From: an uncultured Bacteroidales bacterium
Lineage (GTDB): Bacteria > Bacteroidota > Bacteroidia > Bacteroidales > Paludibacteraceae
Assembly (NCBI GenBank): GCA_945921355.1
Contig: CAMEKM010000012.1
Location: forward strand, 1 to 32,709
Length of the DNA: 32,709 nucleotides
Direction of reading: 5' to 3'
The notes below the pieces were generated by a model that searched no databases, had not been told where the DNA came from, and saw only the letters and a program-made list of their open reading frames with translations. Below are positions 18,172 to 25,105 of the stretch, one piece after another. A program made the position numbers and the translations under genes. Numbering within the stretch: the first letter of the stretch is position 1; the number at the start of each line of letters is the position of its first letter.

Positions 18172-19260
18172 TTAAAGCGATTGCTCATAGTCCTTCATGC
18201 AATCTACCAATGCTTGTACGCCTTCGAGGGTCATTGCATTGTAGATACTTGCGCGGAAGCCACCTACGAGGCGGTGTCCCTTAATGCCTACCATACCTTT
18301 GGCTGTAGCGAACTTGAAGAAGTCGTCTTGCAAGTGGGCATACTCTGGTTTCAAAACAAAGCAGATATTCATGAGTGAGCGATCCTCTTTTTTGGCAGTA
18401 CCCTCGAAAATCTTGCTCTCGTCAATGGCGTTGTAGAGGAGTTCTGCTTTAGCCACGTTGCGCTCTAATGCTGCCTCCAATCCGCCATTGGCTTTCAGCC
18501 AACGCAGCGTAAGCATTGCAGTATAGATTGGCAATACAGGAGGGGTATTGAACATACTGCCATTCTCTACGTGAGTGCGGTAATCCAACATTGTTGGGAT
18601 ATGGCGAGTAACCTTACCAAGGAATGCCTCTTTCACAATCACGAAGGTGACACCTGCAGGTGCGAGGTTCTTTTGAGCACCACCATAGATAATATCGTAT
18701 TTGCTCACATCAATTGGGCGAGAGAGGATATCAGAAGACATATCTGCAATCAAAGGTACATTGCCTTTTTTCTCGTAGATAGTTTGGAGTTTCTCGTCCG
18801 AAATCTCGGTACCATAGATGGTGTTATTGGTAGTGATATGCAGATAATCAGCATCTTGTGGTACTTCGAAATCCATAGGAATATGGGTGAAGTTATCCGC
18901 AGCAGAGGTAGCCACTTCTACCACTTCGCCAAAGGCCTTTGCCTCTTTGATGGCTTTCTTCGACCATACGCCCGTATTGAGGTATGCTGCTTTATGCTCC
19001 AGACAGTTGAATGGCACCATGCAGAATTGCAGACTGGCACCACCGCCTACGAAAATCACACGATAACCCTCTGGGATATTCAGCAGTTCTTTCATGAGTG
19101 CTTCTGCCTCATCCACAACGGGTTGGAAATACTTGGCGCGGTGAGAAATCTCAAGGATACTCAAGCCTTCGCCTTGGAAATCGATAACAGCGTCTGCTGT
19201 TTGTTTGATTACTTCTGCGGGCAGGATACTTGGTCCTGCGTTGAAATTGTATTTCTTCAT
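18172..19260 (-). CDS. serC: Phosphoserine aminotransferase
   Basis: Second enzyme of serine synthesis: transaminates 3-phosphohydroxypyruvate with glutamate, and often also acts in pyridoxal phosphate synthesis. The 362-residue protein is full length, with the N-terminal [21 protein letters not shown] (72-79), the PLP lysine Lys197 in [12 protein letters not shown], and the C-terminal [15 protein letters not shown] substrate loop. The ATG at 19260 is preferred; an in-frame ATG at 19284 would add eight unconserved residues. It precedes serA with a repeat-filled gap, and follows the OadA-like gene after a hairpin array. No phosphoserine phosphatase gene is seen here. Confidence 0.96.
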   Translation of the reverse strand: MKKYNFNAGPSILPAEVIKQTADAVIDFQGEGLSILEISHRAKYFQPVVDEAEALMKELLNIPEGYRVIFVGGGASLQFCMVPFNCLEHKAAYLNTGVWSKKAIKEAKAFGEVVEVATSAADNFTHIPMDFEVPQDADYLHITTNNTIYGTEISDEKLQTIYEKKGNVPLIADMSSDILSRPIDVSKYDIIYGGAQKNLAPAGVTFVIVKEAFLGKVTRHIPTMLDYRTHVENGSMFNTPPVLPIYTAMLTLRWLKANGGLEAALERNVAKAELLYNAIDESKIFEGTAKKEDRSLMNICFVLKPEYAHLQDDFFKFATAKGMVGIKGHRLVGGFRASIYNAMTLEGVQALVDCMKDYEQSL

Positions 19261-19283
19261 ACTTCTTAGTTCGTTAAAACTCA

Positions 19284-19345
19284 CGATATTGGTCGGCTTT
19301 GCCGACGTTATTGGCTTCGCGTTATTGGTTCGCTGCGCTCACGAA
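19284..19345. repeat. Mini-hairpin array with CGTTATTGG linkers
   Basis: Linkers CGATATTGG (19284-19292), CGTTATTGG (19306-19314) and CGTTATTGG (19320-19328) separate short stems: GTCGGC-ttt-GCCGAC (19292-19306) and a minimal GC-ttc-GC, followed by an imperfect third. It lies between the OadA-like gene and serC. The linker shares CGTTAT with the array upstream of rlmN. Confidence 0.7.
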
Positions 19346-19358
19346 AGTGGCTAAAGCG

Positions 19359-21266
19359 TTATTTTGTAAATTTCCACTTGCTTTTAGGGGCTTCGATGAC
19401 TTGGTCGTCTGCTTTCTTGACTGCGTCTTTAATGGCGTCTTTTACCTTTTTGGCAGCACCTTTGACATCTGTGATAATCTCCTCTACGAGGTCGGCTTTC
19501 TCCACCCAGCAGAGTGCATCGCCCTTGACTGCGGTAGCACCTTGCTCTTTGTCGATAGCCACTACGCGGCAGTGTTCAAACGCACGGATTGGCTCAATGC
19601 CATGAGGCGTTTGCAGGTAGCATACCACATCGCCTTGCTTGTAGAAAGTACCAAAGGCAGGGGCTTTGCTGTCCTCGTTGAAGTCGAGTTCCCAAAGCAC
19701 TTTACCAGAGAGCGTTGCTTCCAATGGTTCAGCGTTAGGATGCAAGATTGCGCGTTTGTCGGCAGCAGAGATAAAGGTAACTTGTTTGCCTCCTTGTGCG
19801 GCTTTCTCCATGCGCTCGAGCAAATCTTTATTAAATTGCTCTTTGGCTTGACCTGATTTATATTCGCGGTATTGCTTCTCGTGCATAGCAAACTCAAAGA
19901 GTTCTTCATCATCTTGACCGCGATCCCAGCCATTCTTCTCCATCTCTGCGATGAATTGTGGGAGAACATCTGGATAGAGGGCTTGTGGGTCATCGGTATA
20001 GAACTCCATGCCTTTCTCCTTGGCAAGTTCGATAATCTCTGGTGCGAGTTCGCCTGGCAGTTTACCCGACTTGCCGAGAATCATGCCCCACATAGCAGGG
20101 TCCATACGAGTGAATGGCTTCTCGCCCATAGACTTACTGTAGAGGTTCATGAGCGCAGCGTTCTTCACATATTGTGAGAATGGCGTCACGAGGCAAGGTG
20201 TACCGAGCATAGGCCAGATACGTTGTACCTCGTCAAAGAGTTCAACCAGCAATTCGTCTTCGCTGAGGGCACTTTGACCACGTTTCACGAGGTTGGCGTT
20301 GATAGCTGCATGCATACCCTTGAGGTCAGCCATGAGCGAGCCCATCATACCACCTGGCAGACCGCAGCCTACGAGAAGCGAAGTCATCTTCGAGTTGCGT
20401 GGATCAATCCAGTAGCCGAGGAAGTCATCAATGAACGATTGGGTGAGCGAACGTGCCTCCATGTACGCTTTCATATTGATGTCCTTCACGAGGAAGCCCG
20501 CATCTTTGAGCATAGATTGGATAGTAATTACGTCTGGGTGTACCATACCCCAACTGAGTGGCTCCATAGCTACGTCGAGCACGTCGCCACCTGCCTTAGC
20601 CACCTCCAGCATACTGGCTACAGAGAAGCCAGGGCCACTATGACCATGGTATTGTATAATGATATCAGGATGTTTCTCTTTGATCGCAGATACGATAGTG
20701 CCGAGCATTGCAGGGCGACCGATACCCGCCATATCCTTGAGACAGATTTCTTGTGCGCCATTGGCGATAAGTTCTTCTGCGAGGTTGATATAGTATTCCG
20801 CATTGTGCACCTTAGAATAGGTGATACACATGGTCGCTTGTGCGGTCATACCTGCCTCTTTTGCCCATTTGATGGATGGGATGATATTACGAGGGTCGTT
20901 CAAACCGCAGAAGATACGCGTGATATCCACACCTTGCGCGTGTTTCACCTTATACATGAGTTTGCGAACATCCGCAGGCACAGGGTTCATACGCAATGCG
21001 TTGAGACCACGGTCTAGCATATGCGTCTTGATACCTACCTCGTTGAAGGGCTTGGTAAAAGTGCGTACAGCTATATTGGGATTCTCGCCATAGAGAAGAT
21101 TGACTTGTTCGCTGGCACCGCCATTGGTTTCTACGCGGTCAAAACAGCCCATATCGATAATGACGGGAGCGATTTTTGCCAATTGATCTTTGCGTGGCAC
21201 ATACTTGCCACTACTCTGCCACATGTCACGATAGACAAGGGAGAATTGAATTTCTTTTTTAGCCAT
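19359..21266 (-). CDS. Carboxyltransferase of the OadA/PycB type without a biotin site
   Basis: A 635-residue protein resembling oxaloacetate decarboxylase alpha subunit and pyruvate carboxylase subunit B. The TIM-barrel active site is intact: Asp14 in YRDMWQS, the carbamylatable Lys177 in ICLKDMAGIG, and His207/His209 in YHGHSGPG. The C-terminal swinging-arm domain (about 515-588) keeps its fold pattern (GTFYKQGDVVCYL, KEQGATAVKGDALCWV), but where MKM should stand there is TPHG (553-556), so no lysine can be biotinylated there. A lysine-rich helical tail (about 595-635) follows. Close relatives in Bacteroides also lack the motif, as far as I recall. It has its own promoter and starts the minus-strand run. 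It may work with a separate biotin carrier; the reaction is not certain. Confidence 0.85.
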   Translation of the reverse strand: MAKKEIQFSLVYRDMWQSSGKYVPRKDQLAKIAPVIIDMGCFDRVETNGGASEQVNLLYGENPNIAVRTFTKPFNEVGIKTHMLDRGLNALRMNPVPADVRKLMYKVKHAQGVDITRIFCGLNDPRNIIPSIKWAKEAGMTAQATMCITYSKVHNAEYYINLAEELIANGAQEICLKDMAGIGRPAMLGTIVSAIKEKHPDIIIQYHGHSGPGFSVASMLEVAKAGGDVLDVAMEPLSWGMVHPDVITIQSMLKDAGFLVKDINMKAYMEARSLTQSFIDDFLGYWIDPRNSKMTSLLVGCGLPGGMMGSLMADLKGMHAAINANLVKRGQSALSEDELLVELFDEVQRIWPMLGTPCLVTPFSQYVKNAALMNLYSKSMGEKPFTRMDPAMWGMILGKSGKLPGELAPEIIELAKEKGMEFYTDDPQALYPDVLPQFIAEMEKNGWDRGQDDEELFEFAMHEKQYREYKSGQAKEQFNKDLLERMEKAAQGGKQVTFISAADKRAILHPNAEPLEATLSGKVLWELDFNEDSKAPAFGTFYKQGDVVCYLQTPHGIEPIRAFEHCRVVAIDKEQGATAVKGDALCWVEKADLVEEIITDVKGAAKKVKDAIKDAVKKADDQVIEAPKSKWKFTK

Positions 21267-21349
21267 AATGTTTTTTTTGTTTTATATGGTATTTAATTTA
21301 TTTGTTGTTGCGTTTACCGAATAACATAACGCTGCATATCATTCAGCCT

Positions 21350-21382
21350 GCAAAGATACGACTTTTTTTGCATATATGCAAT
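21350..21382 (-). promoter_or_regulatory. Bacteroidota-type promoter for the OadA-like/serC/serA run
   Basis: Minus strand: ATTG at 21382-21379, 20 bases, TATCTTTG at 21358-21351 followed by C. The start codon is about 84 bases downstream. No other promoter of this type is visible before the terminator at 13005, which supports one long unit, although internal starts of another kind cannot be excluded. Confidence 0.82.
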
Positions 21383-21484
21383 AGTTAGCAAATAAAAAAC
21401 AAAAAAAATGGATAGATAAAAGCAGCGTAACAATAGCGAATAGGGAAATAAATCAAGGAACATGTGTATATTTTTTTCAAAAAA

Positions 21485-21516
21485 TTTGTGTATGTCAAAA
21501 AAAAGCAGTACTTTTG
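21485..21516 (+). promoter_or_regulatory. Bacteroidota-type promoter for the SRP RNA
   Basis: TTTG at 21485-21488, 20 bases, TACTTTTG at 21509-21516 followed by C. The SRP RNA begins about 7 to 12 bases later. It diverges from the OadA-like promoter about 100 bases away. Confidence 0.88.
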
Positions 21517-21522
21517 CAGCCG

Positions 21523-21631
21523 ATTTAGGGTAAGTCCTACACGACCAGCTCCCTCTGAACTCCCCCAGGTCTTGACCGAAGCAAGGGTAAGAGGTTGTAG
21601 CGGTGCGATGTAGTCAGCTTACCCTTTTTTT
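21523..21631 (+). ncRNA. ffs: Signal recognition particle RNA (4.5S type)
   Basis: The small bacterial SRP RNA, which binds Ffh and targets ribosomes making membrane and exported proteins. The ends pair as GGGTAAG (21528-21534) with CTTACCC (21618-21624). Inside, CCTCT (21552-21556) can pair with AGAGG, and the conserved Ffh-binding core reads CAGGTC...GAAGCAAGG, followed by GGTGCGATGTAG, which aligns with the E. coli GTGCCGGGATGTAG segment. Length is about 100 bases, normal for the short form. The tip of helix 8 differs from the usual GGAA loop. The 5' end is estimated from the promoter. Confidence 0.92.
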
Positions 21632-21649
21632 GTCGCAACCGACAAAAAA
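21618..21649 (+). terminator. Terminator of the SRP RNA
   Basis: The closing arm CTTACCC is followed directly by seven T residues, so the RNA's own terminal helix acts as the terminator. A second stem, TTTTTTGTCG / CGACAAAAAA around CAAC (21626-21649), follows and could add to it. Confidence 0.8.
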
Positions 21650-21698
21650 CAGACAAATTTTTAAGAGTTTTAAAAGCTTTAATTAAGGAAATCGCAAA

Positions 21699-23099
21699 AT
21701 GTTGGAGCAGTTCATCAAAAATAGGATTATATCACATCTTTCGTTTGCACCAAATCAGGGGCAAAACGAACTATTGGAACAATTGAGCCAATTTGTAGTT
21801 TCTCCGATTACACAGAAAGCGTTTATCCTGTTGGGATATGCAGGTACGGGAAAAACAAGCATCGTGGCTGCATTAGTGGAGGCATATAAAGAGTTGCAGC
21901 AGAAAGTGGTGCTATTGGCACCTACGGGGCGAGCAGCAAAGGTGCTGTCACACTATGCCCACTCTCCCGCATATACCATCCATAAATATATTTACCGCCA
22001 AAAGAAACTAGGAGAAGACGTATTTTGTTTGAATGACAATTTGCATAGAAATACACTATTTATCATAGATGAATCATCTATGATCTCTGGCATTTGCGAC
22101 AACACAACCTTTGGTTCAGGAATGCTGTTAGACGACCTAATAAAATATGTATATAGTGGAGAAGGTTGCAGTTTGTTGTTCCTAGGTGATAATGCACAAT
22201 TACCTCCTGTAGGTTCAAGTATTTCGCCTGCATTAGACTGCGATTACATAGTCAAATATGGTTTGCATCTGACACATTGCAGACTAACAGAAGTAGCACG
22301 TCAGGCATTGGACAGTGAAATACTAGGCAACGCAAATAGAATTCGTCCCATAGCCCTCGGAGAAGAAATGCCACCCCACTCTGTGTGGGACATCTTGCAC
22401 GCGGAACAAGATTGCGTATTTATCCCAATGAGCGAAGTGGTGGAACGATTGGAACAATCGTACAATGAGGTAGGATTAGAAGAAGTGATATTCCTCACAC
22501 GCACCAACATACGCACCAATCGATACAATCAGGGGATTCGAACACGTATATTATGGCGAGAAGAAGAGATTGAGAATGGCGATAGACTGATGGTGAGCAA
22601 AAATAATTATTTTTGGACGGAACAATACGACGGCTTGCCCTTTTTAGCCAATGGTGACACTTTGGAAATTAGTCGCTTGCGCAACGTGCGCGAAATGCAT
22701 GGTTTTCGCTTTGCTGATGTACAACTGCAATCATTGGACTATGATTGGGAAATTGATGCTGTGATATGGTTAGACACACTATATAGCGACTCGCCAGAAG
22801 CCAACAACGCATTGCATCGACAGCTATTTGAGCGTATTGCCGAAGATTATCCCGAATTGGCACTTAACAAGAAAAAACTGGTAGAAACTATCTACAAATC
22901 AGAATATTACAACGCCCTGCAAGTACGATTTGCATATGCAGTAACGGGACACAAATCGCAAGGTGGGCAGTGGAAGCATGTCTATATTGATGCCTACAAA
23001 GGAGATGGATTACACGCAGAGGAGGATGGTTTTTACCGATGGTTATACACCGCAATCACACGTGCCAGCGAAAAAGTTTATTTTATAAAAAATGAATAA
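21699..23099 (+). CDS. RecD-like superfamily 1 DNA helicase
   Basis: A 466-residue ATP-dependent helicase of the RecD/TraA type, probably acting in DNA repair. Walker A is GYAGTGKT (46-53), motif Ia is LLAPTGRAAKVL, Walker B is FIIDESSM (121-128), motif III is LLFLGDNAQLPPVG, and the C-terminal part has AVTGHKSQGGQW and RWLYTAITRASEKVYFI, the UvrD_C_2-type end. It lacks the long N-terminal region of RecD2 and no recB or recC is near, so it is probably a stand-alone short helicase common in Bacteroidales. It lies 50 bases after the SRP RNA hairpins; AAGGA at 21685 is a possible weak ribosome site. The next gene's promoter begins four bases after its stop. Confidence 0.9.
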   Translation: MLEQFIKNRIISHLSFAPNQGQNELLEQLSQFVVSPITQKAFILLGYAGTGKTSIVAALVEAYKELQQKVVLLAPTGRAAKVLSHYAHSPAYTIHKYIYRQKKLGEDVFCLNDNLHRNTLFIIDESSMISGICDNTTFGSGMLLDDLIKYVYSGEGCSLLFLGDNAQLPPVGSSISPALDCDYIVKYGLHLTHCRLTEVARQALDSEILGNANRIRPIALGEEMPPHSVWDILHAEQDCVFIPMSEVVERLEQSYNEVGLEEVIFLTRTNIRTNRYNQGIRTRILWREEEIENGDRLMVSKNNYFWTEQYDGLPFLANGDTLEISRLRNVREMHGFRFADVQLQSLDYDWEIDAVIWLDTLYSDSPEANNALHRQLFERIAEDYPELALNKKKLVETIYKSEYYNALQVRFAYAVTGHKSQGGQWKHVYIDAYKGDGLHAEEDGFYRWLYTAITRASEKVYFIKNE

Positions 23100-23102
23100 A
23101 CA

Positions 23103-23134
23103 CTTGCGTATTTCAAAAAAATGTTGTAACTTTG
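23103..23134 (+). promoter_or_regulatory. Bacteroidota-type promoter for the lipoprotein/DUF5723 operon
   Basis: CTTG at 23103-23106, 20 bases, TAACTTTG at 23127-23134 followed by C. The downstream start codon at 23188 leaves a leader of about 47 bases. Confidence 0.85.
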
Positions 23135-23187
23135 CAGGCAATTTATGCAATCCACAATCGAAAATTAATGAAAACAATAATATTATT

Positions 23188-25086
23188 ATGAAACGAACAT
23201 TTTTAGTTTTACCATTTGCATGTGTATTATGCCTTGCATTGGTGATGTTTGGTTGCAAGGCCGATGTAGATTTAGGCAACATCGATACAACCACATCGGT
23301 AAAAGCCAATTTGGCATTACCCATCGGAACTGTTAGTGCTACCATTGGTGATTTTGTAGGTGATGGCACTTGGGGAATTTATGTTGATTCGTTAGATAAT
23401 CGAGGAGTATTGACTTTCAGGGACACATTTGAGTGGGATCGTCCATTCCACAATGTAAATTTGAGCCAATATCTTAGCGAGAAAACGCTAGACATGAAAG
23501 TATATGATAAGTTGAAAGATTTACCTTTTTTCAGTGATGGTAAAATTACTGGAACAGACAACATTACTATTCCATTAAAATTTCCTCTTACATTACATCT
23601 CAAAAACATCAACAACGATGAAGATTCTCAACGATTGGATAGTGCATTGATTAAGAATGCAAGTTTCATCAGCAACATCTCTCGTCAAAATCTCCCTTTA
23701 GAATGGGAATGGATAGAAGAAGTTACTATTGAATTAGGCAAAGAGTTCTCTCGCGAACAAGGCAATGTAGTGACCGTGTATAAGAAAGGCGAAAGCAATT
23801 CATATGGTTACAATCAAGACATTCCTATCAACGTAGATGAATTTTCTATAAACTTGATGAAGAATCGTCAGCCAAGCAAGTGGGAAGATTACCGTGGCAA
23901 TGTAGTAGATTCATGTAATTTCTTAATTACAATGTATATCAAAATTCCAACGTCAGCGGGTCAAATTGCGATACCAGAAGATGCTGCGTTTAAATATCAT
24001 CTTGGAGTTCGATTTATTGACTATCACGCCGTATGGGGTATGTTTAAGCCAAGTGGCGACATGTCAGATGAGGATGAGATTGTATTGACCGACGCTTGGG
24101 ATGGCTATCGTCTGTTAAAAGATTTGAGTTTGCCATTTTCAGACCCTCGCATTGATTTGGCAATTACAACAAAAATTGCTGGTGCATTAGTTTTGCATGG
24201 CGACTATCTATCTGTAACAGGTACAGATGGTCAGAAAGTAAATGCAACGTTTAATGGTTCAACCGAACTGTATAAGTACTACACTCCAAGCGAGTACCTA
24301 TCACTCAATAGTGCAATTGGTGATTCTGCAACAATGCATCTATTATTTGACAAAGATCCTGCTCGCGGACGTATAGATCGTTTATTCACGGTGCACCCAG
24401 AAAAACTAGGATACAAGTATTCGGTAGATTTCAACCGCCAAGAGACGCCACAAATACGTATTGGCAATGATGCTGGTATTCAATTGGAAGCGGCATGCTC
24501 GGTTCCATTTATGTTCAATGAAGGTGTATCTTTGAGTTATTCTGACACTATTACCGATATTGATTTGAGTCAATTAACATTAGACTCTTTGTTGGCAGAT
24601 GTACAGATTATAGACACAATAGAGGATGCCACTTTGAAGTTAGCATTAGGCATAAAAAACAGTATTCCATTGCAATTCAAAGGTGTACTCACATGCTTAG
24701 ATTCTGTAGGAAATATAGTGATGGATCCAAAAGACCCTACTAAGCCATTTCGATTTGTGGAGCAAGATACTCTGTTGATTGCATCTCCAATTTACGAAGA
24801 AGACATGAACAGAAACTGGATTGGAAATCCTACTGAAGTTAACTATCTTCTTACTATAACGGAAGACATGTTGAGTACACTTGCTCAAATCAAAAGTATA
24901 GTATTCAATGTATCCTTGGATGATGAATCCCTACAAGGAGCTTATGACAAAGGAATGCTTAATATTAAATTAACAGACCAACAAGGTTTGCAGATAGGTT
25001 TAGGAATAGGTGCTGATTTAAAGGCTTTATTGAACCTCAATTCACTATTTGTTCAAGAAGATGATACTCAAAATCAACCACAATAA
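23188..25086 (+). CDS. Predicted surface or periplasmic lipoprotein, unknown function
   Basis: A 632-residue lipoprotein. The signal MKRTFLVLPFACVLCLALVMFGC gives a lipidated Cys at residue 23. The ATG at 23188 is used; the open frame runs upstream to 23092, but that part covers the promoter and would bury the signal peptide. The mature protein is beta-rich, with segments such as VKANLALPIGTVSATIGDF, PLTLHLKNI, SLPFSDPRIDLAITTKIAGALVL and VNYLLTITEDM, reminiscent of repeated immunoglobulin- or LEA-like beta layers, but I recognise no family. It is followed after 19 bases by the DUF5723-OmpA gene, so the two products are likely to act together in the outer membrane. Confidence 0.72.
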   Translation: MKRTFLVLPFACVLCLALVMFGCKADVDLGNIDTTTSVKANLALPIGTVSATIGDFVGDGTWGIYVDSLDNRGVLTFRDTFEWDRPFHNVNLSQYLSEKTLDMKVYDKLKDLPFFSDGKITGTDNITIPLKFPLTLHLKNINNDEDSQRLDSALIKNASFISNISRQNLPLEWEWIEEVTIELGKEFSREQGNVVTVYKKGESNSYGYNQDIPINVDEFSINLMKNRQPSKWEDYRGNVVDSCNFLITMYIKIPTSAGQIAIPEDAAFKYHLGVRFIDYHAVWGMFKPSGDMSDEDEIVLTDAWDGYRLLKDLSLPFSDPRIDLAITTKIAGALVLHGDYLSVTGTDGQKVNATFNGSTELYKYYTPSEYLSLNSAIGDSATMHLLFDKDPARGRIDRLFTVHPEKLGYKYSVDFNRQETPQIRIGNDAGIQLEAACSVPFMFNEGVSLSYSDTITDIDLSQLTLDSLLADVQIIDTIEDATLKLALGIKNSIPLQFKGVLTCLDSVGNIVMDPKDPTKPFRFVEQDTLLIASPIYEEDMNRNWIGNPTEVNYLLTITEDMLSTLAQIKSIVFNVSLDDESLQGAYDKGMLNIKLTDQQGLQIGLGIGADLKALLNLNSLFVQEDDTQNQPQ

Positions 25087-25091
25087 TTTAT

Positions 25092-25098
25092 AGGAGGA
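25092..25098 (+). promoter_or_regulatory. Strong Shine-Dalgarno site
   Basis: AGGAGGA, seven bases before the ATG at 25106. Ribosome sites of this strength are rare in Bacteroidota, and none of the other genes in the window has one. Confidence 0.75.
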
Positions 25099-25105
25099 CA
25101 ATAGT

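Noticed and set aside
18571..19269. 232-codon plus-strand frame opposite serC
   Set aside because: Antisense shadow of serC with no recognisable domain and no promoter or ribosome site.
20223..21017. Long open frame (264 codons) on the plus strand opposite the OadA-like gene
   Set aside because: It is a shadow of a well-supported gene; the translation shows no family features, and long antisense frames are expected with this codon use.
23092..23187. Upstream start for the lipoprotein overlapping the helicase gene end
   Set aside because: It would place the promoter in coding sequence and bury the lipoprotein signal 32 residues inside the protein.
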